Assembly (NCBI GenBank): GCA_024403455.1 | Contig: JAKSRR010000019.1 | Coordinates: forward strand, 1 to 58,482 | Origin: Lachnospiraceae bacterium | Lineage (GTDB): Bacteria; Bacillota; Clostridia; Lachnospirales; Lachnospiraceae | Length of the DNA: 58,482 bases | Reading direction: 5' to 3' | Shown here: positions 25,465 to 35,474 of the stretch, piece by piece | Layout: each line of letters starts with the position of its first letter | Numbering within the stretch: position 1 is the stretch's first letter | Position numbers and translations under genes: made by a program | Notes under the pieces: generated by a model | Seen by the model: the letters and a program-made list of their open reading frames with translations, nothing else | Told to the model about the DNA's origin: nothing | The model's database searches: none

Positions 25465-26355
25465 TTATGGCCATAGAATGCTTCCCTGCAGCCATACCGT
25501 CCCTTTAAATCGTCGTCCCACTGCAGGTTCACCCATGAGATCTTCTTCATTAATACAAATATCCATAGGTACATCATTAACGGAAAGTGCCATCACATAA
25601 ACCTTCTCTTCCGTAACGGGATTGGTAAGCAGATCTACGGTGACAATTTCTCCAATAATCGTATATAAATCACATTCTAATCCATAGGGAATGATGGAGG
25701 TATCTACCAGAGAAAGAACATCTTCCTCATCTTTTATTTTCTCTTGTATAATCTGACAAATATCTACATCAGAAGCCGTCAGACTTTCCATTGCTTCCTC
25801 ATCACCACTCCTAGCCTTAGCAATCATTCGTGCCTTTCGAATCTGCTGCTTCACAGCAATTCTTTGATCCTCTGGCGTTTTTTCGATAGGAAACAAAATC
25901 ATACCATCATCGGATAACCCTGTGAGACAAAGCTTTGCTCCATCCTTAGGTAGATTCCCTGTAAGAGCCCGCTTCATGTAAGGCACCGCATCCTGCAGAT
26001 AGAAGATTAATGTAAGTCCTGTCATAAGTTCATCAATAGCTCCAGCATAAGCAGTCTTTTCCAAATGTTTCTCAATGGAAATTTCCTCTGCCGAACTGAT
26101 ACATCTTCCCTTCAGATATGGAAAATAGTAATCGCAAAGCAAATGATGATCTGACTCTAGCGCACCACGCACACAAAGACCAATGGTGGCTCCATTTCCT
26201 TCAGCCACCACTGTCTTATACTCTGCAAACAGTTCCTCGTCGTAATTTACATACATTTTGGTATTTGCACTCTGTACACTCTTTACAACGAGGCTGTTTA
26301 TATCTTTTCGGTTTTTAATTTTTGAATAGCCAATGGCTCTTAAAAAACGATGCAT
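25465..26355 (-). CDS. DUF3881 family protein
   Basis: 296-residue soluble protein matching the DUF3881 family of Lachnospiraceae (MHRFLRAIGYSKI start, NVDYDEEL-like segment, GLSDDGMILFPI, and a C-terminal half beginning around VDTSIIPYGLECDLYTIIGEIV). No catalytic motif is visible and the function is unknown. It starts 4 nt after the serS stop and ends a long co-directional run that begins at parA. Downstream lies the palindromic intergenic element and no obvious T-tailed terminator. Confidence 0.8.
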   Translation of the reverse strand: MHRFLRAIGYSKIKNRKDINSLVVKSVQSANTKMYVNYDEELFAEYKTVVAEGNGATIGLCVRGALESDHHLLCDYYFPYLKGRCISSAEEISIEKHLEKTAYAGAIDELMTGLTLIFYLQDAVPYMKRALTGNLPKDGAKLCLTGLSDDGMILFPIEKTPEDQRIAVKQQIRKARMIAKARSGDEEAMESLTASDVDICQIIQEKIKDEEDVLSLVDTSIIPYGLECDLYTIIGEIVTVDLLTNPVTEEKVYVMALSVNDVPMDICINEEDLMGEPAVGRRFKGTVWLQGSILWP

Positions 26356-26359
26356 TAAA

Positions 26360-27649
26360 TTATTTATTCTTTACTTCAATCTTATCCTTGCCACCCATAT
26401 AAGGACGAAGTGCTTCAGGAATACGAACACTTCCATCAGCCTGCAGATTGTTCTCTAAGAAAGCAATCAGCATACGAGGAGGAGCAACAACCGTATTGTT
26501 TAAGGTATGTGCAAGATACTTTCCATCCTTACCGTTTACACGAATCTTCAATCTTCTTGCCTGTGCATCGCCAAGATTAGAGCAGCTGCCAACTTCAAAG
26601 TACTTCTTCTGGCGAGGACTCCATGCCTCTACGTCTACAGACTTAACCTTAAGATCTGCAAGGTCACCAGAGCAGCACTCTAAGGTTCTTACAGGAATAT
26701 CCAGACTTCTGAATAAATCTACGGTGTTCTGCCATAATTTATCAAACCACATAGGGCTTTCTTCTGGCTTACATACAACAATCATTTCCTGCTTTTCAAA
26801 CTGATGAATTCTGTAGACACCACGTTCCTCAATACCATGTGCACCCTTCTCTTTTCTAAAGCAAGGAGAGTAGGAAGTTAAAGTATAGGGAAGCTTTTCT
26901 TCATCTACAATCTGGTCAATGAACTTACCAATCATAGAGTGCTCGGAAGTACCGATTAAATAAAGATCTTCCCCTTCAATCTTATACATCATGGCATCCA
27001 TTTCTGCAAAAGACATAACGCCTGTAACTACATTACTACGAATCATATAAGGAGGAATACAGTAGGTAAATCCTCTATCAATCATGAAATCTCTTGCGTA
27101 GGAAATAACTGCAGAATGTAATCTTGCTATATCACCCATGAGATAGTAGAAACCATTACCAGCTACACGACCTGCTGCATCTAAATCAATACCATCAAAT
27201 TTCTCCATGATTTCTGTATGGTAAGGAATCTCAAAATCAGGAACAACTGGCTCGCCATAACGCTGTACTTCTACGTTCTCCTCGTCATTCTTACCAATGG
27301 GAACAGAAGGATCAATGATGTTAGGAATAATCATCATGATCTTGGTTACTTTCTCTTCCAGCTCTTTCTGCTTTCCATCTAACTCTTCCAAACGAGCAGA
27401 ATTTGCAGCAACCTGCTTCTTAACCTCTTCTGCTTCTTCCTTCTTACCCTGTCCCATTAAAGCACCAATCTGCTTACTGATCTTATTCTTCTCTGCTTTA
27501 ATGTTATCTGCTTCCTGCTGTACAGCTCTTCTTTCTGCATCTAATGCAATAACTTCATCTACCAGAGGAAGCTTATCGTCCTGGAACTTCTTCTTGATGT
27601 TTTCCTTTACTGCATCAGGGTTTTCTCTTAAAAACTTAATGTCAATCAT
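26360..27649 (-). CDS. serS: Seryl-tRNA synthetase
   Basis: 429-residue class II aminoacyl-tRNA synthetase that charges tRNA-Ser. The N-terminal ~100 residues form the antiparallel coiled coil that grips the tRNA (rich in Glu/Lys/Ala between 30 and 105). Class II motifs: motif 2 in YSPCFRKEKGAHGIEERGVYRIHQFEKQEM, and motif 3 in LNNTVVAPPRMLIAFLENNLQADGSVRIPEALRPYMGG. AGGAGG precedes the ATG. Only 31 nt separate it from the upstream membrane gene, so there is no room for a T-box leader; it seems to be transcribed with that gene. Confidence 0.97.
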   Translation of the reverse strand: MIDIKFLRENPDAVKENIKKKFQDDKLPLVDEVIALDAERRAVQQEADNIKAEKNKISKQIGALMGQGKKEEAEEVKKQVAANSARLEELDGKQKELEEKVTKIMMIIPNIIDPSVPIGKNDEENVEVQRYGEPVVPDFEIPYHTEIMEKFDGIDLDAAGRVAGNGFYYLMGDIARLHSAVISYARDFMIDRGFTYCIPPYMIRSNVVTGVMSFAEMDAMMYKIEGEDLYLIGTSEHSMIGKFIDQIVDEEKLPYTLTSYSPCFRKEKGAHGIEERGVYRIHQFEKQEMIVVCKPEESPMWFDKLWQNTVDLFRSLDIPVRTLECCSGDLADLKVKSVDVEAWSPRQKKYFEVGSCSNLGDAQARRLKIRVNGKDGKYLAHTLNNTVVAPPRMLIAFLENNLQADGSVRIPEALRPYMGGKDKIEVKNK

Positions 27650-27680
27650 GGGGTGCCTCCTATATTGTGCATAAATTTAT

Positions 27681-29165
27681 TTATTTCGTCTTTGCAATCA
27701 TATCTACCATTGCCCAATGAGGATTGTCCTGTCCATCATCGGAATCATCATAGTTAACAAAGTAGAATGTAGAATCAATCTCATCTGTAACCTTATCACC
27801 ATTTCTGGTTAATGTCATGTTCTTTACATAGCTAATATGACAGGAGAAACAGTTCTCGGAATATTCTACATATTCATCAATGACAGGTTCTGTATATCCA
27901 TCTGTATTATGTGCGCTCATAAAAGTAATGTCTACACCACCAGCATACTGCGTTGCCAGATTCCAGTAGTAAGAATCTTTAATGAGATACTGACGAACTG
28001 TTCCAAGTCCATGGCTATTGCCTGCTAAATCATTGGTCATAAAGTTCTGCCAAGTTTTTGCAATTTCGAATACCATTTCCTTACGATCTTCCGGCATACT
28101 GTCACCGGAAATACTTGCTACAACCTTTCCGTCAGTAATGGTAGCCGGTGCCGTTACACCCTTTGCATCCGTTAGTGTAATGGAAGGCTCATTGACTAGG
28201 CCTTTTACCTCATAGGTAATGTCTGTAGGCATTGCCACATATTCTTCTACATTAGCATAATCTGGATTGGGAGAATTGCTTACCACATATTGATCTGATA
28301 AGGTTACTCCATTGACAGCTACCGTATATACACTAGGAACCGTAATGATATAATCTTTGGTTTCTACATTAATCACAGGTTCAATGGAAGCCACTTCCCA
28401 GTCCATAATTGTAAGAATTCCAAAAATGGTTTTCTCATTGTAGGAATGCAGAGTTACTTTTGCAACCATCTTATCATCTGCCATAATGTCATAGATAGGC
28501 GCTTCTGTATTGTAGCTGGATGCATCCTTCTGATAGGTATAAGCGGAAGCACCTTGCGCAGATGCAAGGAATAACTGACCATAAATACCAGCATCTTCGA
28601 ACTCGCCGCCACCGGCAGGAAGTTCCATTTCACTTACGATACTTCCATCTGCAATACCAGCTTTAACATCTTCTAAGACCACATCCATCTTGTGATTCGG
28701 TTGTGCCGCTTCATACTGCTTTAAGCACTTATCCGTATAACTTAAGAAGATAATTCCTAATACAATTAGAATGAATGCCCATGCACCAAGACAAATCCAG
28801 AAAATCGGTTTCTTTTTCTTTTCAGAAGGAACAGGACGCTTATGATTCTTCGCCTCCATTACCTTCGGCTTTTCGGTCTTCTTATAATCTTCTGGCTGCT
28901 CTAAGAATGGATTAGGACGCTTTACAGGCGGTTTGCTTACTGCAGACTTTGGTGCTGCAGGTTTCGATGCCATGGATTTTGGTGTCGCTTTTTTCGTCGC
29001 TTCGCCATCCAATCTCTTTGCACCTGGACGCTTTAACATTCTTTCCATCTCTTCATCAGAGATTTCCATATAGATAAATTCTTTATCCGTAAAGGCCACT
29101 CGCTTCTTCGGTTTGTTTGTGGAAGAAGCTGGTCTATTTTGTCTCATTTCATCGTAAGTACTCAT
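27681..29165 (-). CDS. Membrane protein of unknown function
   Basis: 494 residues. An N-terminal cytosolic part (1-125) is rich in Pro, Lys, Ala and Ser, with repeated KxAxPKSxxSKP units. One membrane helix follows (about 125-150, IFWICLGAWAFILIVLGIIFLSY). The remaining ~345 residues are extracytoplasmic, with two beta-rich segments and an NTF2-like C-terminus (MVFEIAKTWQNFMTNDL). This resembles zinc-ribbon/TcaA-type envelope proteins in layout but has no zinc ribbon. Function unknown; its place between the NAGPA-type gene and serS in the same direction gives no firm clue. Confidence 0.65.
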   Translation of the reverse strand: MSTYDEMRQNRPASSTNKPKKRVAFTDKEFIYMEISDEEMERMLKRPGAKRLDGEATKKATPKSMASKPAAPKSAVSKPPVKRPNPFLEQPEDYKKTEKPKVMEAKNHKRPVPSEKKKKPIFWICLGAWAFILIVLGIIFLSYTDKCLKQYEAAQPNHKMDVVLEDVKAGIADGSIVSEMELPAGGGEFEDAGIYGQLFLASAQGASAYTYQKDASSYNTEAPIYDIMADDKMVAKVTLHSYNEKTIFGILTIMDWEVASIEPVINVETKDYIITVPSVYTVAVNGVTLSDQYVVSNSPNPDYANVEEYVAMPTDITYEVKGLVNEPSITLTDAKGVTAPATITDGKVVASISGDSMPEDRKEMVFEIAKTWQNFMTNDLAGNSHGLGTVRQYLIKDSYYWNLATQYAGGVDITFMSAHNTDGYTEPVIDEYVEYSENCFSCHISYVKNMTLTRNGDKVTDEIDSTFYFVNYDDSDDGQDNPHWAMVDMIAKTK

Positions 29166-29179
29166 CGCTTCCTCCTTTC

Positions 29180-30301
29180 TTATTTAGGCTCTACCACGAA
29201 AGCTGTAGGCAGCTTCCAGGACGAGTTCTGATAGTAGAATGTTACACTGGTCATTTCATACTCACCATTATAAACCATGGTAGAAGAGCTACCGCCATCA
29301 AGGTTTGCTGCATTCACTGCACCATAGTCTTTCATAATGCTGATTAAGTCGGACGCTGTTGCACCAAGGTGTCCGGAAGCACCACGTCCATCTGTAACAA
29401 GTAATAAGACCGCACCATCGGCACGCTGACCAATAACGGTTCTCGGATTTGCACCGGATCCCTGACCATTTAATGCTCTCTCTTCACCATTGATAATCAA
29501 AGAGACAAAATGGTTATTTGCATCGGAGCTTTCTTCCTGGAATGCTACGGCATCACGGATGCCAGCACTTGCTACATAGTTCTCAAAATCCGCAGCACTC
29601 ATTCCTGCAAGATCCTTGATGATCAAAATATTATTGTTATCAAAGCCAATCATATAAAGACCATTTAAGCCCTGGGGACTATTGTAGGTAATCTGTCCTT
29701 CCTGTACAACAACGCCTAGTGGCTGTCCTCCCTTGTTACCAGTAGAAACATAAATACCACCGTTAACACCTGCAACGCTGCCAGCATTTGCAACGATTTC
29801 ATGCAGTTCCTTTCCTTCTGCACTCCAAGGATAGGTACTGCCTACCTTTACCTGAGAAGGATCTTTGATGATGAGCATTTTTGCAAGGTAGCTTCGACCA
29901 GAAATCTCCTCGATGCGAATACCATTTTCATCAAACTCTTCATCACCGTAAGGACTCTCTTCGTTTTCTTCCCCTGTAGCATCATCATTTCCAACCGTAA
30001 TTAAGGAAGCATCTACGTTGGCATCCATAGCTTCCATGGTATTTGCATTAACGATTTCTTCAATCTCTTCCTTACTGCAAACCCATTTTGCTAAAAACTT
30101 TAGCTGTCCGGATTCCAAAATGGTGGAAACAAACATGGTTCTTGCTGCCTCGGATGGACCATTACAACACTTCTGCAGCATGATGTAAACGGTACCAACC
30201 AGAATCACTACCGTCACTAAAATAACGATTAAAATTCTGCTGAGTACAAACAAAATTTTTTGTGGTACAGATCTTTGTTTTTGCTTCTTTTTCTTACTCA
30301 T
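29180..30301 (-). CDS. Phosphodiester glycosidase (NAGPA) family protein
   Basis: 373 residues. A short basic N-terminus (MSKKKKQKQRS) and one signal-anchor helix (about 15-47), then an extracytoplasmic NAGPA-type phosphodiester glycosidase domain (about 140-373) with GVNGGIYVSTGNKGGQPLGVVV, VLLLVTDGRGASGHLGATASDL and the signature NLDGGSSSTMVYNG. Homologues act at the cell surface on phosphodiester-linked sugars; the local gene run includes polysaccharide genes, which fits a cell-wall glycan role. It lies 19 nt after the DUF4446 gene and 14 nt before the next. Confidence 0.87.
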   Translation of the reverse strand: MSKKKKQKQRSVPQKILFVLSRILIVILVTVVILVGTVYIMLQKCCNGPSEAARTMFVSTILESGQLKFLAKWVCSKEEIEEIVNANTMEAMDANVDASLITVGNDDATGEENEESPYGDEEFDENGIRIEEISGRSYLAKMLIIKDPSQVKVGSTYPWSAEGKELHEIVANAGSVAGVNGGIYVSTGNKGGQPLGVVVQEGQITYNSPQGLNGLYMIGFDNNNILIIKDLAGMSAADFENYVASAGIRDAVAFQEESSDANNHFVSLIINGEERALNGQGSGANPRTVIGQRADGAVLLLVTDGRGASGHLGATASDLISIMKDYGAVNAANLDGGSSSTMVYNGEYEMTSVTFYYQNSSWKLPTAFVVEPK

Positions 30302-30320
30302 TTTTTTCTCTCTATCTTTT

Positions 30321-30842
30321 TTATTTTTCTGTTTCTTTACTACGTTTCATAGCCCTATCTACAGCCAGTTTCTCTTCTGGAGAAAGATTAATCTCACATT
30401 CCCCGCCTTTAATTCTCTTCATGTAAGAGAAACATCCAGAACTACTATGCACAGAAGAAAGTACATATCCATTATCATTTTCATCCAACAAGGAAATGCA
30501 GTAGCTTAGCTTTCCACCCATTTCCTTAAAGGCATCATATTTTACAAGGCCCATCTTCTGAAAAGCAAATTCATGCTTTCTATACAGATTAGTAATATTG
30601 TTTTCGTGCTGGTCAGAGGCAATGGTTAATTCTTCCACTTTCTCTACCAGATCCATAATCTGGGTTTCCAGACTTTTTGCACGACTTCCCTGCATAAACT
30701 TATTGTATTTACGCTCTAACTTCTTATACTTGTTAATGGTCAAAAAACAAAGCACACCCATGCCAATGACCAGCACAAGCATAATCACAAACAGAATACC
30801 AATATCTAATTTTATGCCAATTGCCTCAAATGCTGGGGACAT
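30321..30842 (-). CDS. DUF4446 family membrane protein
   Basis: 173 residues. One N-terminal membrane helix (about 15-37), a coiled-coil-like stretch (KYKKLERKYNKFMQGSRAKSLETQIMDLVEKVEELTI), then the family core KMGLVKYDAFKEMGGKLSYCISLLDENDNGYVLSSVHSSSGCFSYMKRIKGGEC. DUF4446 genes commonly sit next to parB in Firmicutes, and here it lies three genes away in the same run. Function unknown. Confidence 0.88.
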   Translation of the reverse strand: MSPAFEAIGIKLDIGILFVIMLVLVIGMGVLCFLTINKYKKLERKYNKFMQGSRAKSLETQIMDLVEKVEELTIASDQHENNITNLYRKHEFAFQKMGLVKYDAFKEMGGKLSYCISLLDENDNGYVLSSVHSSSGCFSYMKRIKGGECEINLSPEEKLAVDRAMKRSKETEK

Positions 30843-30851
30843 ATTTACTCC

Positions 30852-31877
30852 TTATATTTCATAAGCTTCTCTAAGGGATTTCTTATAGGAAGCAATATCA
30901 TTAATACGATTACTTTGCTCTCTCTGTGCATCTTGCATGTTCTGCCATAAATTCGAGTCACCAAGTAACAGCAGAATTTTTTCAGAAAGAACATCTTCCT
31001 CTGCGGAAAGAAATCCATTTTTTCCTTCTTCCACAACATCGCACATACCATCCGTTGGTGTGGAAACAATCGGAATTCCTAATGCCATGGCCTCCAAAGA
31101 TACCATAGGCGTTCCTTCCCAATCACTGGTAAGTACCAGTACTTTCGCCTTGGATAAATACCGAAGAGGATTTCTTTCAAAACCTAAAACTTTCACTTGT
31201 TCTTCTAATCCATAGGATTGAATCTTCTGACGAACAACTTCTTCCTCTGATCCTTTTCCTAGCATAGCTGCTCGAAGCGAAGGATAAGCTTTCGAAACCT
31301 TTGCCATTACATCTACGAACCGACCTGGATTCTTCTGAAGACAAAGTCTTCCTATATAGAGAACATCAAAAGCTTCCGCTTCTTCTTTTCCTCTTTCCAC
31401 AGCTTCCTGTGCATGAATAATATTTACAAGCACAGAGCTCTTTTCTTTCACATTTTGATAATACTTATACTGCTCCAAACAGGACTTCGAAACCCAGAAT
31501 ATATGCTCTGCCTTCTTTGCTGCTATTTTATAAAGCAAAGATTTCACACTCATCTTTCGCATTCTAATATCATTGCTATGAATGGTATGAATAACTTTAT
31601 ATTGTTTTGCAAATTTCGAGGTTATAAAACTAGCCTTTATATCATGACCATGCAAAATATCTGGCTGATATTCTTGGATAACCCTACGTAGTTCCGATGT
31701 GGATAGTTCCTTCATAGGAAGAAACGGCACACCTTTTGCTTTTAAAGTCTCTGCAATATCCCCATTCGGACTGGCATAAGCCATTTCTATTTCATTTTCA
31801 AACATCTTTATAATCTGACAAACAACATTCTCTGCGCCAGAGAAAAAAGATGTATTTAAAACATGCAGTACTCTCAT
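30852..31877 (-). CDS. GT4-type glycosyltransferase
   Basis: 341-residue GT-B enzyme. The N-terminal acceptor domain starts MRVLHVLNTSFFSGAENVVCQI. The C-terminal donor domain shows DVLYIGRLCLQKNPGRFVDVMAKV, AAMLGKGSEEEVVRQKI and the EX7E-type donor site SDWEGTPMVSLEAMALGIPIVSTPTDGMCDVVEEG. It lies 6 nt after the epimerase gene, which makes UDP-sugar precursors of the type such enzymes use, so the pair probably serves capsule or wall polysaccharide synthesis. Confidence 0.88.
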   Translation of the reverse strand: MRVLHVLNTSFFSGAENVVCQIIKMFENEIEMAYASPNGDIAETLKAKGVPFLPMKELSTSELRRVIQEYQPDILHGHDIKASFITSKFAKQYKVIHTIHSNDIRMRKMSVKSLLYKIAAKKAEHIFWVSKSCLEQYKYYQNVKEKSSVLVNIIHAQEAVERGKEEAEAFDVLYIGRLCLQKNPGRFVDVMAKVSKAYPSLRAAMLGKGSEEEVVRQKIQSYGLEEQVKVLGFERNPLRYLSKAKVLVLTSDWEGTPMVSLEAMALGIPIVSTPTDGMCDVVEEGKNGFLSAEEDVLSEKILLLLGDSNLWQNMQDAQREQSNRINDIASYKKSLREAYEI

Positions 31878-31883
31878 CTTTAT

Positions 31884-33764
31884 TTAGTCATTCTTCGGAT
31901 GATAGGTAGGAACAATCTTCTGCACCAGTTTGCGAATATCAGATGCTTCGTCCTTACTTGCGGTTTCTAATAGATCCAATTGTTCTATAAAGTTAGTCTC
32001 ATCTAACTCGATTGGCTTTCCAATATGGATAAGTTTATTATTGGTATCCTGCAGACCCTCTTCATCCATGAGCAGTTCTTCGTATAACTTTTCTCCCGGA
32101 CGAAGACCAGTAAACGTAATCTTAATATCCTCATCCACACGATAACCAGAAAGCTTAATAAGATTCTTAGCAAGATCCAGAATCTTAACTGGTTCACCCA
32201 TATCTAGTACGAAGATTTCGCCACCCTTCGCATAAGCTCCTGCCTGCAGAACCAAAGATACAGCTTCCGGAATAGTCATAAAATACCGAATAATGTCCGG
32301 ATGCGTAACCGTTACAGGACCACCCTCTGCAATCTGTTTTTTAAAGAGAGGTATAACACTTCCGTTAGAACCAAGAACGTTACCAAAGCGAACCGCCACA
32401 AATTCTGTATCATAACGCTTATCAAAGGTCTGTACAATCATTTCACAGATTCGTTTGGAGGCACCCATAATATTGGTAGGGTTCACTGCCTTATCTGTGC
32501 TAATCATTACAAATCGCTTTACATGATTTTCCCCTGCTGCTTTTGCTACCTTATAGGTACCAAAAACATTGTTCTTAATTGCCTCATGGGGACTTTCTTC
32601 CATAAGTGGTACATGTTTATGAGCTGCAGCATGATACACAATATCCGGATGGTAGGTCGCAAAAATATAATTCATTCGCGCTGTATTACGAACAGAAGCG
32701 ATCAGTACCACTAAATCTAAATCAGGGTGCGTAATCTTTAATTCCTGCTGAATCTCATAAGCACTATTTTCATAAATATCAACAATGATTAACTGCTTAG
32801 GCTGGTGGCTGGCAATCTGACGACAAAGTTCGCTTCCAATAGAACCACCGCCACCGGTTACTAGTATAATCTGATTCTTTACATATCCTAAAATAGAATC
32901 TAAATCTACAGAAATTGGGTCTCTGCCTAGTAAGTCTTCTACCTCAACATCCTTCAGTTTACTGATATTTACTTCACCATTTACAAGCTGATACATTCCT
33001 GGAAGAGAACGAAGCTTACAGCTGGTTTCCTTACAAATATCTAAGATTTCCTTCATGGCAGAAGGCTTCGCGGATGGCATGGCAATAATAATTTCATCCA
33101 CCTGATACTTTATAGCACAGGATAAAATCTGTGACCTGTCTCCCTCCACCTTAATTCCCTGAATGTACTTTCCCTTTTTTCCAGGGTCATCATCGATGAT
33201 GCAGGCAATCTTCATGGTAGAAAAATGACTGTTCACAATCTCTTTAATAATGACATTTGCCGCTTCTCCAGCGCCAATTACCATAACGATAACATCATTA
33301 TCTTTATTAATCATTTTATGTTTTCTCTCTCTTAAAAACCGATAGGAAAATCGGGAAATGAAGAGAAAACATATGAGTAAAAATACATAAAAGAAATAAT
33401 AACTCTTAGGTACTGCAACCAAATCCTCTTTAAAGAACTGGAGACCCACAAAATTAATTACACCCGATGCCAAGGAAGCAAATGCAATATTTCTAAGTTC
33501 CGCTTCCCCTGCATAAGCCCACAAGCTATGATATAGGCGAAATACATAAAATAATAAAATGGAAAGTACCACGCTGATAGGCAAAAATTTTTCTACCGGG
33601 TGTAAATACACAGGTGGTATATCGGAGACATGTAATTCAAAACGAAAAAGAAGGGAAAGAAAAGAAACCGCCACAATACTGATGATGTCATAAATCATCA
33701 GTGCAGACTTTCTATATAATAGTTTTATATTGAATCTCTTTTTCTCTTTCATTCGCTCATTCAC
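31884..33764 (-). CDS. Membrane nucleoside-diphosphate-sugar 4,6-dehydratase (CapD/PglF/WbpM type)
   Basis: 626 residues. Four N-terminal membrane helices (about 15-145), a CoA-binding-like Rossmann domain (about 150-270), and a C-terminal short-chain dehydrogenase domain with ILVTGGGGSIGSELCRQIASHQPK (NAD-binding) and the SDKAVNPTNIMGASKR region, where the usual Tyr of YxxxK is Met, as in PglF/WbpM-type dehydratases (SMK). These enzymes convert UDP-GlcNAc to a 4-keto-6-deoxy intermediate for surface glycans. It lies 33 nt after parB and 6 nt before the GT4 gene. Confidence 0.9.
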   Translation of the reverse strand: MNERMKEKKRFNIKLLYRKSALMIYDIISIVAVSFLSLLFRFELHVSDIPPVYLHPVEKFLPISVVLSILLFYVFRLYHSLWAYAGEAELRNIAFASLASGVINFVGLQFFKEDLVAVPKSYYFFYVFLLICFLFISRFSYRFLRERKHKMINKDNDVIVMVIGAGEAANVIIKEIVNSHFSTMKIACIIDDDPGKKGKYIQGIKVEGDRSQILSCAIKYQVDEIIIAMPSAKPSAMKEILDICKETSCKLRSLPGMYQLVNGEVNISKLKDVEVEDLLGRDPISVDLDSILGYVKNQIILVTGGGGSIGSELCRQIASHQPKQLIIVDIYENSAYEIQQELKITHPDLDLVVLIASVRNTARMNYIFATYHPDIVYHAAAHKHVPLMEESPHEAIKNNVFGTYKVAKAAGENHVKRFVMISTDKAVNPTNIMGASKRICEMIVQTFDKRYDTEFVAVRFGNVLGSNGSVIPLFKKQIAEGGPVTVTHPDIIRYFMTIPEAVSLVLQAGAYAKGGEIFVLDMGEPVKILDLAKNLIKLSGYRVDEDIKITFTGLRPGEKLYEELLMDEEGLQDTNNKLIHIGKPIELDETNFIEQLDLLETASKDEASDIRKLVQKIVPTYHPKND

Positions 33765-33797
33765 CCTTCCTCTTATATAAGAGAGAAGGCAGCATAC

Positions 33798-34685
33798 TTA
33801 TTTCAAAAGCTTCTCATAAATCTTGTTAAACTCTTCACTACTGTAGAAATCTAACTCAATTTTTCCTTTATTCTTATCTTTAAGTGTTACTTTAACCTTC
33901 GCACCAAGACTTTCAGAAAGACGTTTTGCCAAGCTTTCATATTGGATGCGATACTGTTTGATATTATCTTCCTTTTTAACCTCTGGCTTCTTGGGTGCAT
34001 TCAGATCACGAACTAGTTTCTCCGTTTCACGAACGTTTAATGCCTGCTCAATCACCTGCTTTGCAACCTGTGCCTGACGAGTAGCATCCTCAATACCAAG
34101 GAGAGCTCTCGCATGTCCCTTGGAAAGCTTATCTTCCATAACGTACTGCTGTACTGCCTTACTTAATTTCAGAAGACGCATAGAGTTCGTTACTTCCGTA
34201 CGGCTCTTAAATACTTTTTCCGCAACCTGTTCATCAGTAAGCGAGAAATCTTCCTTTAGACGTTTATAACCTGCCGCCTCTTCAATAGGATCTAAATCCT
34301 CTCGTTGCAGGTTTTCAATCAAGGATATTTCAAAAATCTCTTGATCTGTTAAATTCTTAATAATAACAGGAACTTCCGTTAGACCAGCCTGAATAGCAGC
34401 TCTCCATCTACGCTCACCGGCAATAATTTCATAATGGTCTTTTTTATCCTGTACTACAATAGGCTGTAAAATACCATGTTCTTTGATGGATGCAGAAAGT
34501 TCTGCTAAGGGTTCCTCTTTAAATTTCTTACGAGGCTGCTCTTTATTACGATCTAACTTTCTAATATCTACCATAACCGCAGCGCCCTTTACAGCAGACT
34601 CTGCCAGAGGGTTCTGGGGAATAATATTTGTTTTGCTTTGAATCAGGCCGCCAAGTCCTTTTCCTAGTGCTTGTCTCTTTGCCAT
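33798..34685 (-). CDS. parB: Chromosome-partitioning protein ParB
   Basis: 295-residue ParB CTPase/clamp. The N-terminus MAKRQALGKGLGGLI is the family tag that contacts ParA. The ParB/Srx domain carries ENLQREDLDPIEEAAGYKRL and the GERRWRAAIQAGL CTP-binding motif, followed by the helix-turn-helix (SLTDEQVAEKVFKSRTEVTNSMRLLKL) that reads parS, and a C-terminal dimer domain. I chose this ATG; two in-frame GTG codons lie 3-4 codons upstream, nearer to the AGAGG, so an alternative start is possible. It follows parA by 24 nt. Two perfect parS sites lie upstream of parA. Confidence 0.97.
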   Translation of the reverse strand: MAKRQALGKGLGGLIQSKTNIIPQNPLAESAVKGAAVMVDIRKLDRNKEQPRKKFKEEPLAELSASIKEHGILQPIVVQDKKDHYEIIAGERRWRAAIQAGLTEVPVIIKNLTDQEIFEISLIENLQREDLDPIEEAAGYKRLKEDFSLTDEQVAEKVFKSRTEVTNSMRLLKLSKAVQQYVMEDKLSKGHARALLGIEDATRQAQVAKQVIEQALNVRETEKLVRDLNAPKKPEVKKEDNIKQYRIQYESLAKRLSESLGAKVKVTLKDKNKGKIELDFYSSEEFNKIYEKLLK

Positions 34686-34709
34686 ACTAATCACCACACC
34701 TCTTTCATA

Positions 34710-35474
34710 CTATTTGTTTCTCTGAATCACTTCTTTTGCAAGATTTCTATATGCTTCTGCACCACTACATTTTGGATCATATAGAGTAATAGGTTTTCCA
34801 AAACTAGGTGCCTCAGATAATCTTACATTTCTAGGAATTTTGGTTTCATAAATCTTATCAGGGAAAGTTTCCTTTACACTTTCCACAACCTGTCCTGACA
34901 AACTAGTGCGCGTATCATACATAGTGAATACAATACCTTCCAAATCTAAGGCAGGGTTTAATCTTTCTTTCACTAAGTTAATGGTGGTAATCAAATCGCT
35001 TAATCCCTCTAGTGCCAGGAACTCACACTGAATAGGAACGATAATAGAAGATGCAGTTGTCATGGCATTTAAGGTGAGCGTATTTAATGCGGGAGGACAA
35101 TCTATCACAATATAATCATACTGGTCCTGTACCCACTCTATTTCCTTCTGAAGAATAAATTCCTTATTCTCAATACCAATCAGCTCTATTTCTGCTGCAG
35201 CTAAATTTACATTAGCAGGAATAAGAGATACCCCTGGAATCACTTCTGAAAGAATACATTCTTTAATAGAACAATCTCCCAAAAGAAGCTCATAAATGGT
35301 ATTTTCCAATTCCACCTTTTCAATACCGAGCCCCGTAGTTGCATTGCCCTGGGGATCCGTATCAATTAATAGAACCTTCTTTTTCTGCTCAGCTAATGCT
35401 GCCACCAGGTTCACTGCTGTGGTTGTCTTTCCAACACCACCTTTTTGATTTGCTACAGCGATAATCTTTGCCAT
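34710..35474 (-). CDS. parA: Chromosome-partitioning ATPase ParA/Soj
   Basis: 254-residue ParA ATPase. The deviant Walker A is in MAKIIAVANQKGGVGKTTTAVNLVAAL; Walker A' is VLLIDTDPQGNATTGLG; Walker B is DYIVIDCPPALNTLTLNA. It acts with ParB at parS to orient the origin and regulate DnaA. I chose the canonical start; the frame runs 21 codons further upstream without family similarity. AGGA lies 14 nt upstream, a long spacing. It is the first gene of a roughly 10-kb co-directional run. Confidence 0.96.
   Translation of the reverse strand: MAKIIAVANQKGGVGKTTTAVNLVAALAEQKKKVLLIDTDPQGNATTGLGIEKVELENTIYELLLGDCSIKECILSEVIPGVSLIPANVNLAAAEIELIGIENKEFILQKEIEWVQDQYDYIVIDCPPALNTLTLNAMTTASSIIVPIQCEFLALEGLSDLITTINLVKERLNPALDLEGIVFTMYDTRTSLSGQVVESVKETFPDKIYETKIPRNVRLSEAPSFGKPITLYDPKCSGAEAYRNLAKEVIQRNK

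Noticed and set aside
27650-27680. T-box leader for serS
   Set aside because: Only 31 nt separate serS from the upstream gene, and no T-box sequence is present.
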